The position numbers and the translations under genes were made by a program. A DNA stretch of 64,000 nt from Dermatophagoides farinae (taxonomy: Eukaryota > Arthropoda > Arachnida > Sarcoptiformes > Pyroglyphidae). Where the stretch lies: the NCBI RefSeq assembly GCF_024713945.1, contig NC_134682.1:2852001-2916000 (forward strand), read 5' to 3'. Shown here piece after piece: positions 43,771 through 54,526 of this stretch. Within the stretch, counting starts at the first letter, position 1. Each line of letters opens with the position of its first letter. Below the pieces are notes generated by a model that saw nothing but the letters and a program-made list of their open reading frames with translations, did not search any database and was not told the origin of the DNA.

Positions 43771-45330
43771 GTGACTTGTTTTGTTTTTATTTGGAAAATG
43801 TACGTTTTTTTATCGATGAGTGTGGACACCTCAAATGTGCGAAACATTAAATTTTTTTCCATCGTCGTCAGATACTTTGATAAAAACGAAATCAACAATA
43901 AATTGGTTGATTTTCTTAATATTATCGGCGAAACATCTGATATTCTTGTAGAATGTGTTTTAAAAACAATCGAAAAATTCAAATTGTATTTTCGATTTAT
44001 TGATTTTTGTTTGGCTGATAAATTTTTACCTGAAAAATGCCGATTTTTGTTTAATTTTTTGAAAATAATTTCCAAGAATTTTACGCCACTGTTTATGAAT
44101 ATCTGAAAAGTTGGAAACTTTTCATACCACAAATGAATTTGTTCAAAAGTATTCAAACTAAATTGATTTATTGTTAATTATTCATTTCTCCAGTTCACGA
44201 AATATGGAAAAGTAAAAATATCACTAATTCTGGTTTGAAATTTTCTTGGGTCAAGCCCAGTGATATATGCAGATTGATCATGTCAAATAAATCGATTGTT
44301 TCTCAAATATTGTTGGAACAAGAAATTAAAAAAAATAATGAATTTGACAAATTGGCATTCAACGAACATTTACAATGCAATACCGAACGAAAAAAAAACT
44401 TTTGGGTACACTCCAATTGGAGTTTGGATTTGACGATTTCTCAATCGTCAATCAGCTCGGAGTGAAGAATAATAACCACACGTATATGGCATTATATTTG
44501 ACGTTTCCACATATACCATTGAAAATGAGATTGAAACAGAAAAACATTTTCATGGTTATGCTGGTAAACCGAAAAGAAATGAAAGATGCTGGTTATAATC
44601 TTAACGATATTTTCAAGCCAATGATTAATGATATGAAATTGGCTATGTCTGAAGGTATTGCCATAAATTCCACAGAAAACCAAAAATTCGCAATCTCCAT
44701 TAGCGCCGTTTGTAGCGATAATAAAGGAATTTATGAATTTTTAGGTATTATTCATATATTAATGTTTATAAATAAATTAACACAAGTATTAATTATTTTA
44801 GGTTATAATACGGCATTCCAAGCTCGTTCATTCATATGTCGGGTATGTGGAGCTAAAGGGTCCAAAAATGAGCTTGGAACTTGCAAAGAAATTATTGATT
44901 TCAAAAATATATGCTATCAAAAAGCCTGGAAAGATGACGAAGCTGAAAAAAATATCAGATAAAAAATTTGAACTGGCAAATTATTGTGTTTTCAATGATT
45001 TACCAAATATTTGCATTTCTGATTTAGCCCCATTGGACTGGTAATTAATTTATTTAACATTTATCGCTTTCAGATTTGCTAAATTGAATATTCTTTTTTT
45101 CAGTATGCATGACTTTGATGAGGGCATCGCCGAGCAAATAGTTTTTGCAATTTTAAAAATTTTGAAAATCTCGACCGATTCGGTTGAGAAAATCGTAAAT
45201 CGTAATCGTAATCGTAATCGTAATCGTAATCGTAATTTTTCAAGAACGACAAAGTCAAAATTCGTGGTTTCAGCGGTTCCACCAAATCCAAAGGGAAAAA
45301 ATTTAAGCTCAAAGGGACCGCAGCTTCTGT
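43771..45330 (+). pseudogene. Transposase-like gene of an unnamed family, copy 2
   Basis: A broken series of frames: an N-terminal helical part (43771-44106), EFGFDDFSIVNQLGVKNN with KMRLKQKNIFMVMLVNRKE and GYNLNDIFKPMINDMKLAMS (44375-44750), and, after a possible intron, FICRVCGAKGSKNELGTC and MHDFDEGIAEQIVFAILK. This order (NPLG, CRxC, HD-EG) is that of a recurrent animal transposase-like protein related to the fragment at 36534-37110. I cannot name the superfamily. Confidence 0.5.
45194..45237. repeat. (CGTAAT)n hexanucleotide repeat
   Basis: Seven tandem units inside the transposase-like frame, giving an Asn-Arg dipeptide run. Confidence 0.9.
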
Positions 45331-45363
45331 AATTTTTTTAAAAATCAATATATTCAACACATT

Positions 45364-46263
45364 AATTTTTTTATGTCGATTGGCTTATCAGAAGGATTGT
45401 GGATACAACGTATTATAGAAAATTTTGATATTGTTCCATCTACTATTGCAATATATGTTAGAACGACATCCTACGAATGCACACATCTTCTGGCTGGTGT
45501 ACCTCGAGTCTCTGACTATATCAGAATCTGCAACATCAAAAGAAACCAGAAAAAGATGGGTACCGATCCGGAATCGATCAAAAACTTGTTAGCGATCGAA
45601 TACGATAAAACAAAAAACTCATACCTGAACGATGCGAACGAGAATTTTCGGGCCTTCTTCCCAACAGGGGTGCCAAAGTATTTCTGGCCAAATTTCTACA
45701 CCACACAATTTACGACCGGACATGGATGCTTCAATGAATACCTGTCTAAGATGGGGAAAGCAGAGAACCCATCGTGTCCGTGCAACCACACAGACACACA
45801 AACACCAACACACCTACTCACACACTGCAACCTATTTAACACTCCCTTCAACACACCACATTTATACACCAACACACAAGAACACACATACATTTTTACA
45901 AAGACATGTAAATACATAATACATACACTAAACACACAGCTAAATCTGTGATTCTTTTCTTTTACTTAATTTCTTTATTTTATTTTATTTCTTTTTGACT
46001 CATCCCTTGCATTAGTGAAGTGCAAACACCCTAGCGGGTGAAGCACTAATAAAAGTTATTATTATTATTATTATTATTGCAATATATGTTGATAATAAGT
46101 CTACAATAAAGATTGCTGAAAATGGTCCTTTAGGTGAATCGAAACATATCGATACAAGAGCCCATGCTGTGAAGGATTATATTGACCGTGGTTTTGTGAA
46201 ATTATTGTACCTGAAATCTGAACTAATGTTGGCTGATTTCCTTACTATTGGTTCCCCTCTTTG
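45364..46263 (+). pseudogene. Copia element C RNase H, split by a LINE
   Basis: The left part reads SEGLWIQRIIENFDIVPSTI and the right part VDNKSTIKIAENGPLGESKH, DTRAHAVKDYIDRGFVKLLY and SELMLADFLT. These are consecutive motifs of the copia RNase H, interrupted at 45460-46074. Confidence 0.85.
45460..46074 (+). mobile_element. 5'-truncated LINE (I/R1-like) with target-site duplication
   Basis: The ORF end reads FPTGVPKYFWPNFYTTQFTT, GHGCFNEYLSKMGKAENPSC and PCNHTDTQTPTHLLTHCN, the conserved post-RNase-H tail of I/R1-type LINEs. After the stop at 45951 the 3' UTR finishes in a (TTA)n tail. A 14-16-bp duplication TATTGCAATATATGTT flanks it (45444-45459 and 46075-46090). It is dead on arrival by 5' truncation. 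Confidence 0.92.
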
Positions 46264-46264
46264 A

Positions 46265-46850
46265 ATGTTTTCCAAAATGATGAAATCAAGATGCCTTTTT
46301 GGTATTCTGGCAATTACCATCATGTTACACGGGATTATAAAAGCCATCGATATTCGACTGGATTACGACATGGAGAAAGAAATCTTTTTCCCGATGGATT
46401 ACGAAACTCATCCAGAAGATGTCCATGAAATTAACGTGTTAACCGATGCGACCGAATCGAGCACCGATCGATGTTAGGTTACGGGATGTTGATAATGAAG
46501 GGAATAGTGCTGATCGGTGATTTGATGAAATATCCTTTCCGATTTTGTGCTACCAGAGGTCGAAATCAACCACCGATTGAACCATGGAAGGGAGATATTC
46601 CTCTTGTCAGGGCCGGCCGAGGCGCCTGTGCAGACTGTGCACCGCACAAGGCCTCGCGCTGCCTTCGCCCTTTCCGCTGTACAACACAGGGCCTCGCAGC
46701 TCCAACTTTTCAAGCTATTTTTGCACAAGGCCTCGCGATTTTCTCGGCCGGCCCTGCCTCTTGTCATATACCCTCACCAAACCACCGACTTTCGGAAATG
46801 CCATTTTTCCTTTATAAAAAATAATAATCAGAATTTTGTAATCTAAAATT
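46265..46850 (+). pseudogene. Small secreted-type ORF of unknown origin, broken by frameshift and MITE
   Basis: The 70-residue frame (46265-46477) begins MMKSRCLFGILAITIMLHGI, a convincing signal peptide, and is acidic afterwards. The +1 frame continues LGYGMLIMKGIVLIGDLMKY until the MITE at 46608, and after it for some 25 codons. It might be the start of another envelope-like ORF, but I see no diagnostic motif. Confidence 0.35.
46608..46756. mobile_element. 149-bp GC-rich hAT-type MITE, copy 2
   Basis: Terminal inverted repeat CAGGGCCGGCCGAG/CTCGGCCGGCCCTG and a perfect 8-bp duplication CCTCTTGT (46600-46607, 46757-46764). About 90% identical to copy 1 by eye. Confidence 0.93.
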
Positions 46851-47671
46851 TTTCCTCAAAATCCTCTGTGAAACAATAAATTTTTTAAACAATTTTTTTT
46901 TATAAACTAATGATGAATGTTAAAAGAAATATTGAATTAGTTGTATAATGTAACTGTTGAGTATATTTAATTAGTATGTTCAATAGTGTAAATAATGTAT
47001 ATATATGAAGTTTGTTAACCAGTTATTTATTATGATTAAACACATATTTCATCAACTGCTAACTATTGAATCTTATACTTCCAAGCCTCTTGCTAAATTC
47101 TTAACAATGAACAATTACACTAACCCATAAACTAAAAATGCACAGAGACAGAACCGCAAAACGTTTGGAAAAGATTTCTTTAATGTTACAATAAGAGAAT
47201 GTTGTATGATTGAAAATAGGCAAAATAACGTAATATAATGGAAACCAAACCAAAAGATTACCAATGCCTAAAAATAGCGAACAGCTAACAGAAAAAAAAT
47301 TATAACCAATTTAATTTGAAACATAAATATTTAACAAACCTATTCATCTTTTTTACTGATACAATTGGACTATCACCTTTATGGTTTCTACAAATTGATA
47401 ATAATGATGAACCATTGTTGTAGTGAGAATCAATTGAATGCAAAACGAACAATATTTAATAATAAATATGTCGTGGGATCGTTTGTGAAAATCGGATTTT
47501 TATTTGTTGTCGAGTTGTGTGTGTTAGTGTTCGTGACTCGGAATTTTCGGCTGAAAAACGTGCTCGTTCTCTCTCACCGACATTCTCGGTCGAAATAGGG
47601 GAAAGTAGAAATAGGCAGGAGCATGCGCAGCCAGTAATGCTACATATATACAGTGATATAATACAAATATA
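46851..47671. other. Unassigned TE-island sequence
   Basis: AT-rich, no supported gene. The frames at 47365-47598 have no motif, and those near 47456-47822 run through the MITE and are not coding. Confidence 0.5.
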
Positions 47672-47881
47672 CAGTAATACCCCGCTTAACGCGGGGTTAC
47701 GTTCCAAAAATATTGAGCGTAAAGCGAAACAACAGCGCAAAGCGGGGTTATTTTTGCATAATTTACATAATGCATTTTTACTCTTCATATACAATGTAAC
47801 AATGTATTGCAATGTAATGTAATTGCAAAGCGTTATATCGAAACAGCGCTAATCGGGGCAGCGTTAAGCGAAGTATTTCTG
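47672..47881. mobile_element. 210-bp MITE with pogo/Tigger-like termini, copy 2
   Basis: Starts CAGTAATACCCCGCTTAACG and ends with the degenerate complement (TTAAGCGAAGTATTTCTG), flanked by TA. Its interior is related to copy 1 (26021-26219) in opposite orientation. Confidence 0.85.
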
Positions 47882-48028
47882 TAATGTCGTAAAATATGAT
47901 TGTTATATACGACCATAATTACGTTCTATATTATGGGGGAGGATAATGGTCTGGGGGAAAATTACCCCATCATTTATAAATTTGCCTCCCCCATTTACAC
48001 ACATTAACACATATACACGCATATACAC

Positions 48029-48062
48029 ATTCGACGTCGGTTCAAATCCCATCGCGGCCGCC
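48029..48062 (+). other. tRNA-like B box
   Basis: GTCGGTTCAAATCCCATCGC followed by GGCCGCC resembles a tRNA T arm and acceptor strand, i.e. a Pol III B box. There is no matching A box or acceptor partner upstream; a tRNA-derived SINE tail is possible. Confidence 0.35.
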
Positions 48063-48080
48063 TGGGTTAATATAAAAAAT

Positions 48081-48905
48081 AGTCAGTGCTGGGGGTGGAT
48101 AGTGGTTTGCGCATAATCACTTATAAATTTGCCTCCCCCTCGCTTATAAAACCTATTTGTTGGGGAGGATAGTGGACAATCACTTATAAATTTGCCCCCC
48201 AATTATTTATATACACATACACACTTGCGCATAAAGTAATTTAAAAAATAGTCAGTGTTGGGGGTGGATAGTGGTTTGCGCAATCACTTATAAATTTGCC
48301 TCTCCCTCGCTTATAAAACCTATTTGTTGGGGAGGATAGTGGACAATCACTTATAAATTTGCCCCCCAATTATTTATATACACATACACACTTGCGCATA
48401 AATAATTTAAAAAATAGTCAGTGTTGGGGGTGGATAGTGGACAATCACTTATAAATTGGCCTCCCCCTTGCTTATAAAACCTATTTGTTGGGGAGGATAG
48501 TGGACAATCACTTATAAATTTGCCCCCCAATTATTTATATACACATACACACTTGCGCATAAATAATTTAAAAAATAGTCAGTGTTGGGGGTGGATAGTG
48601 GACAATCACTTATAAATTGGCCTCCCCCTTGCTTATAAAACCTATTTGTTGGGGAGGATAGTGGTATGGACCATAATTGTCCGATCACTTATAAATTTGC
48701 CCCCCAATTATTTATATACACATTTACACATTACATATAAATTAATTTAAAAAATAGTCAGTGTTGGGGGTGGATAGTGGACAATCACTTATAAATTTGC
48801 CTTCCCCTCACTTATAAAACCTATTTGTTGGGGAGGATAGTGGTATGGACCATAATTGTCCAATCACTTATAAATTTGCCCCCAATTATTTACATACACA
48901 TTTAT
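48081..48905. repeat. Satellite array, five units of about 161-179 bp
   Basis: Units begin AGTCAGTGTTGGGGGTGGAT at 48081, 48250, 48416, 48577 and 48756. Each unit is a dimer of two related half-units, (G4-5)(A/T)GG-ATAGTGG-CAATCACTTATAAATTTGCC-(C4-6). Because half-units start G-rich and end C-rich, each can fold back. A diverged unit precedes the array (47930-48010). Two units carry a TATGGACCATAATTGTC insertion. Confidence 0.92.
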
Positions 48906-48957
48906 AATATCTAAATTTTCTTCTAAATTTAATTGTATAATAATACATACCAGTACA

Positions 48958-48985
48958 CAGGGCCGAGAAAATCGCGAGGCCTTAA
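48958..48985. repeat. Truncated hAT-type MITE, copy 3
   Basis: CAGGGCCGAGAAAATCGCGA then GGCCTT equals one end of the 149-bp MITE. Confidence 0.75.
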
Positions 48986-49403
48986 ATTTTTATCATAGGC
49001 GAAAAAAAGAAATTGGTGAAATATTCGAAAAACACCGAGAAGCTATTGATTCACTGGCGGCAAAAAATATTGATGAAGTGTTGGCGGGACTGGTAAAAAT
49101 TTGTAAAACATCAGATACATTTGCAAACAGGAAAATAAGTCATGAGATAAAAACAATTATGACATTTCATTTTTAAAATTTTTATATTTCGAGAAATTGA
49201 ACTTTGAACTTTCATCCTATATATAGGATCATGGGCACACAAACAACAAAAATTGCATATTGTATTGGATATTATTGTTATTTCATCAAATACAATTGAT
49301 ATATTTGGTTTTTCTCATAGAAATCATTTTATAAATTAAAAATAGATCAATTTGGAGTGTCTTTATTTTATAATTGACTATATGATTTAAAATTTCCCCG
49401 TTA
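48986..49403. other. Coding-like fragment of unknown family and spacer
   Basis: The plus strand at 48998-49176 is open and reads GEIFEKHREAIDSLAAKNID then VLAGLVKICKTSDTFANRK. It looks like a genuine helical protein end, but I cannot name it. The rest is AT-rich. Confidence 0.35.
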
Positions 49404-50287
49404 TTGTGGAATATATTAATTGACAAATTGTTAAAATTGCCTTTGCCACACAATTGTCATCTACAAGCCTATGCGGATGATTGTCTGATTTTTTGTGAAC
49501 ATCCGAACGCTGATAATTGTACTTGGCTTGTTAATAATTGTTTAGAGATTATCTATGAATGGGGATTAGCCCATGGACTAACTTTTAACCCTTCCAAATC
49601 GGAAGCTATGATTATTACCAAAAAGAGAAAATTTAACATTCCAAACATGAAAATCAATCTTTCGGTTACAAATGAAAATGATACTTGTTTTCAACATCAA
49701 CATTATTATCATATATACACTGATGGATCCAAATTCGAAAATTATGTTGGTGCTGCGTTTGTTGTTTTTTCAGTCCATGAAAACCGTATACCATTTTTGA
49801 GAAAAATGTTTCGTCTGGATAATCGTTGTTCAATTTACCAAGCCGAACTTTTGGCTGTTGTTGAGGCTATAAATTGGGTTGTTGATAATAATGTTCCTGG
49901 CGTTAAAATTATGTCTGATTCTCAAGCTGTATTGTTGTCGATTCAAAAAATCTATTCTTCCAATAGGATGGTACAGCATATTTTTCAAAAAATCGTCAAT
50001 TTTAATGGACATATTTGTTTCGAATGGGTTAAAGCGCACAATGGAAATTTTGGAAACGAATTAGCTGATTATTTAGCCAAAAGAGCTGTAGAATCGCCGA
50101 TTTTGAATTACGATCTTTTGCCTTTATCCTTCTTTAAATACGAATTCAAAAAACAACTATATTGTGCCTGGAATGAGATTTGGACAACATGCTCTAATGG
50201 ATCCACTACTAAAAAATTTTTTCCACTTGTCAGCATCAGATCAGGAATCAATCTGTCTCCCGATTTCATTCTTACCCAATTTCTTAC
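49404..50287 (+). pseudogene. LINE RT C-terminus plus RNase H domain
   Basis: Reads MWNILIDKLLKLPLPHNCHL, then the catalytic AYADDCLIF, WGLAHGLTFNPSKSEAMII, and an RNase H domain (IYTDGSKFENYVGAAFVV, IYQAELLAVVEAINWV, IMSDSQAVLLSIQKI, WVKAHNGNFGNELADYLAKR) with the Asp-Glu-Asp-Asp set. I-clade and related LINEs have RNase H after RT. It is open for nearly 300 codons but truncated at both ends; the tail is cut at FILTQFLTA, just before the conserved GHG-F. Confidence 0.92.
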
Positions 50288-50944
50288 AGCAATTATATTG
50301 TAAATATATTTTTAAAAAATTATTTGAAAGTCAGCTTCACCGGTCGGTAGATGCAGTTTGAGGAGATTATCGTAAAGAATATTCCATAATAGAGGAGAAC
50401 ATTTGGCTCCTTGTGGACACCCACGGCTCAGTAGTTTTTCGGCTGATTCCCCACATATTGTGAGTTTGGCTTTCCTGTTTGTGAACTGGCTTCTGAATAT
50501 ATTGACGAGGTTTTTGGGGATTGAAGCGGTTTGAAGATCACTTGAGCCAGGTTTTGGGATTACTTTGACGATAGATACTTTCCATCTGTCCGGGAATGTA
50601 CCGAGCTTTAGACATGCATTGTAGATGTTTAAGAATAAAGTGGGAAAAAGATTGTTGAGATGTTTGATGATGTTGGCACAAATTCCGTCTTCACCACGGC
50701 TTTTATTATCGTTTTCGGTCAAAATGGCATCATATGCTTCTTCGGAGCTGAATGGGACGTCGTCCAATGTTGTCGGGTGGGTCGTCAGGAAAGAATTTGT
50801 TGAACAGATGACTAGCTGTTTCTATCGGCGTATTTGTCCATCCGTTGTCGGTTTTTATTTTTTCTAGGCTTTGATTGAGATTTTTTGGGGTTTTGCACCA
50901 TTTGTATACTTGTTTCCAGACGGAAGAGCTGTCCTGCACGGAGA
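50284..50944 (-). pseudogene. LINE RT N-terminal fragment, inverted relative of 17540-18040
   Basis: The minus strand reads QDSSSVWKQVYKWCKTPKNL, then PFSSEEAYDAILTENDNKSR, GEDGICANIIKHLNNLFPTL and CPQGAKCSPLLWNILYDNLL, without the deletion seen in the left copy. It ends in the 56-bp sequence shared with the 150-bp direct repeats. Confidence 0.88.
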
Positions 50945-50949
50945 AGAAC

Positions 50950-51245
50950 TGTTGACATTTTAGTCATCGACCATGTAAATCGTTGAACGCTGATCATACG
51001 ATGAACTGTCTGGCGCCTTTGCGTGGATATGTCTTTAGATATAAAATAACTAGCTCAACTAAACACATGGTTCTTGGCTTGTAATTGATTTTGTGCTCTC
51101 TATTGATCTCTCTCTATCTTGTCTTGATTGTATTATGCTTATGATTGTGATTTATCTTTCATCATTGATTCATTATATTCATCAATAAACTATTTCATTA
51201 TTACTAAATTGTGATTGTTATTCGAAGTGCATCAAATAAACAACA
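50950..51245 (+). mobile_element. Solo LTR (296 bp), second copy of the family
   Basis: Starts TGTTGACATTTTAGTCATCG and ends AAATAAACAACA, with a 5-bp duplication AGAAC on both sides (50945-50949, 51246-51250). It is clearly related along its length to 20039-20353. It sits in the LINE fragment, and the left copy of that fragment (about 17527) shows the uninterrupted site. Confidence 0.88.
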
Positions 51246-51412
51246 AGAACTGTCTGATGGAATTTCTTTTGGTCATAATTAAATTTTAACATAAAAATCA
51301 TTCAAATCATATTTTTCTTGTGGGATTAAAAAATAATATCATAAAGTTTTTTTTAAAATCGTCCAAGCGAGATGGCTGAGAAAATTGCCTTAACTGAAAA
51401 GTGACCGGAAGT

Positions 51413-52620
51413 TTCTTCAAATCAACCGGAAGTGGTCGGAACTTCCGGAGCAAAAATCTCCCAAAACATTTTCATTTTCACTCCCACAATCAAATTGATC
51501 AACAAAAGATTGACCAATTCCGATTCCTAGCTAATGGTATCCTTTTCCAGCAAAGAAAAAGGCAAAAATCCGAGCTGCCGGATTTGAACCAGCGACCTAT
51601 GGATTTCCGGTTGAAATCGGAAGCGCTTCCGCCCCTTTTTTCAACAACTACACCTACTACAGTCCACCGCTACTACCAACTGAGCTAAGCTCGGATCTTT
51701 TCTTCTTCCGGTTCCGTCATGTTTGAACCATTCCGGAACACATAATCGAATATAGTTTTACTTCAATTTATCAATTATCGATGACCAACGATGATGATTA
51801 ACATCGATACAATTAGATAGGCAAAAACAACAAAAAAACCTGTCTTACAACATTCATCAAAACGAAAGCAAAGCAAAACGATTCCGACCCAAAATAGCGA
51901 AAGCCAAAAATAGCGAAAGCCGAAAATAGCGAAAGCTGAAAATAGCGAAAGCTGAAAATAGCGACTTAAGAAAATAGAGAAAGCCAAAAATAGAGCGACT
52001 CACTTGACAACATTTGCACCAGTCTTTGAATTACGATAGATATAGCACCAATTGAACAAATTAAATAAATTTTTATCTTTTCTGAAAGAATTGTGTTTTC
52101 ACCACTTTCACTGTCATCAATTTGATGAATGTCTTCGGGTGAATTTATTCAAAAATTCAAACATCGTTTCTATTTTTTCCATTATTCCTGTTGAATTAAG
52201 AAATGATGATGATAACAAACATATATACAGTCATTTACCTCGGACGTGCACATTGCGTCTAATGAAATGATGAAGAAACTGTATATATATGATTGAAATG
52301 ACAAAGAAAAAACAAAGACAAGACACAATCATTGCAGCGAATAAATCGATGATGAAATTTCAAACGTTGCTGTTTATAACCACCGCAACAACAAAAATGT
52401 CGCTGCCAACACAGTTCTCAAAAGCATTGTCAAAGTTACGGCTCACAGACTACACTTGTGTTCAGAAGCTACTTCTGCCTCTCAATGTTTTACATGGCTA
52501 GATTGTTGGCTGACAACAACTGTTGATTTTTTTTTTGTTTTGGAATGAAAGAAAAATAAACCCAAAAAAATCAAAATCAAAACACTTTACAACACAATGT
52601 TCATGATGGAATGGAAAAGT
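51413..52620. repeat. Right arm of the large inverted repeat
   Basis: Inverted copy of 15961-17166 with few differences. Its outer end (CATGATGGAATGGAAAAGT) borders unique sequence leading to the zinc-finger gene. Confidence 0.9.
51569..51695 (-). tRNA. tRNA-Tyr(GTA) with a 52-nt intron, second copy
   Basis: All 127 bases equal the copy at 16880-17006 when reverse-complemented, including the extra D-arm T and the intron palindrome. The surrounding arms are not quite identical, so the tRNA part is either conserved by selection or homogenised. Confidence 0.88.
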
Positions 52621-53335
52621 CTATTCTAGATTGTTTGTCAATACAATAGTTTTATCTAATCTAATGAACCGAGACCACCTAACCTAACCTGTTTCCGGTA
52701 ACTGTTACTGTTATTGAAACCAATTGAAATACATCGGCGCCGCCCATTTCAACTGCGATGAGCAGAATTACCATTCAAAATGAAATTAAAACCGACATAC
52801 ACAAATTCTAATTGGATAACCCAAATTTTCATTGATTAATGCTTGAAAATCTTTTACACTTGTAGATCGAATGAATTAATTTAATCAGTGAGATTGAAAA
52901 TGATAATATATAAAACGAGAGGAAAAAAAACAATAAATCAGATTGTTTAAAACTATTGAAATATAATGATGATGAAAAATGTTTATAATCCAAAAAACGT
53001 GTGTTTTGGTATATGCCATGAAAAGTAGTCATTAAATTGGCAACAACTAATCAGGTATAAACCAGGCTCATTATGTTGGTGCTTCGATGTTTTCAATGTT
53101 TTTGTGCTCATGATCATTGTTGAGCACATTAGATCATTATTAGAAGTACTACTCTACTATTGACCAAACACTATTTGATCCAGAACATTTTTTTTATTTG
53201 ACAAATAATTTTCTTTCGTTTCTTTGTATACTTCTTGATTAATTGATTGTCATCATCATTTGAATATTGTTTCTAATAATTTAATTTTCTATTTTACTTA
53301 TCTATATAGATAATTGAAGAAAATATATACATTCT
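52621..53335. other. Unique spacer and zinc-finger gene 5' region
   Basis: AT-rich, with no ORF that I support and no repeat shared with the island. It is the first unique sequence after the inverted repeat. Confidence 0.55.
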
Positions 53336-54209
53336 ATGTTGTCTGTTACGGATATGGATATAAACATCATTGATCAAGAATCATGTTCAAAATTAATTAT
53401 GAGTAATGGTAACTCACTTTATTCAACCCAAATCTATGGCGATATTGATACGATCAACAAATTGAAGCAATCATCGAGTTTTAAAGCATTGACTAATAAA
53501 AAACCATGGCCTGTTAAAAAGCAAAAATTATTAAAAGCTAGTACTAGTTCACCGTTCAAACTGAGACCAATCATTATTAATTCGAATACAAATTTTGATG
53601 ATAATGATGAAAAAAGTATGTATGATTATATAAATTTCATTTCAAATACTTATTTATTTTTTTTCCCATGTATTTTCATCAATGTATATAGATTTGAATA
53701 TTGCTCCATCAGTAAATTCTGATGGTAAAGAAGAATTTCAATGTCCAATATGTAAATTTTCATTTAGCAGACTTTATGATTTAAAACGTCATTGTCGTAC
53801 ACATACTGCTGATAGACCATTTGGATGTAAATATTGTGGTAATATGTTCAAAAGAAAGAAAACATTGAAATTACATATTCGTATTCATACTGGCGAGAAA
53901 CCATATCGATGTCCAATTTGTAACTATTCATCAACACAATCACAAAATGTTTACAAACATATTCGAATACATACGGGTGAAAAACCATTCAAATGTGATC
54001 AATGTAACAAAAGATTTTCGGAAAAACAAGGCCTAAAACTTCATAGTACCATACATGATTCGAAACAATTTCGATGTAAATATTGTCCAAATTTTTACAG
54101 CCGTCGTGATACATTACGTGCTCATATGTATGAAAAACATAAAACCGAACGGGATCGTGAATATGAAGCTATTGTTGCTGAAGTGATTGAATTGAATTCA
54201 TCAAAATGA
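53336..54209 (+). CDS. C2H2 zinc-finger protein, five fingers
   Basis: Two exons (53336-53615 and 53692-54209; 76-bp intron) give 265 residues. The first 100 or so are Lys/Ser/Asn-rich and unstructured. Then come five consecutive C2H2 fingers: FQCPICKFSFSRLYDLKRHC, FGCKYCGNMFKRKKTLKLHI, YRCPICNYSSTQSQNVYKHI, FKCDQCNKRFSEKQGLKLHS and FRCKYCPNFYSRRDTLRAHM. Two TGEKP linkers join fingers 2-3 and 3-4, as in DNA-binding proteins of the Krueppel type. No BTB, ZAD, SCAN or KRAB domain is visible. It is probably a sequence-specific nuclear regulator; orthology is not assignable. The ATG is the first in the exon with an A-rich leader. Confidence 0.85.
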
Positions 54210-54526
54210 TTGATTATTTCGTTTGCTTTTTGAACATTTCTCATTTATTGATAATCGTGTATTGGAAAAAAAATTTCTTGTATCCAAATTATTATCATTT
54301 TTTTTTCTTAAATTCATTGAAAAAAATTTTTGTTTTATTAAAAAATCACTAAAAATTGATATTCTAATAATAATAACGAATCGTTTATAAGAACCATCTG
54401 TTGGATGGCTGATGGAAACTATATTGATGATGACCATGTGTATTTTACATGTGTGTTTTTATTTTGATTTGTTTATTTTCTTCTTTAATGATTCGATAAT
54501 AATAATAATTTTTAATTTAAAGAAAA
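54210..54526. other. Spacer between the zinc-finger gene and THADA
   Basis: AT-rich 317 bp; no gene. It must hold the 3' UTR of one gene and the promoter of the next. Confidence 0.55.

Noticed and set aside
45619-45935. Cys-rich ORFs on the minus strand near 45.7 kb
   Set aside because: Antisense of CACACA-type repeats at the LINE 3' end.
48081-48905. CRISPR-like regular array
   Set aside because: Units are contiguous and related along their full length, with no unique spacers; this is a eukaryotic satellite.
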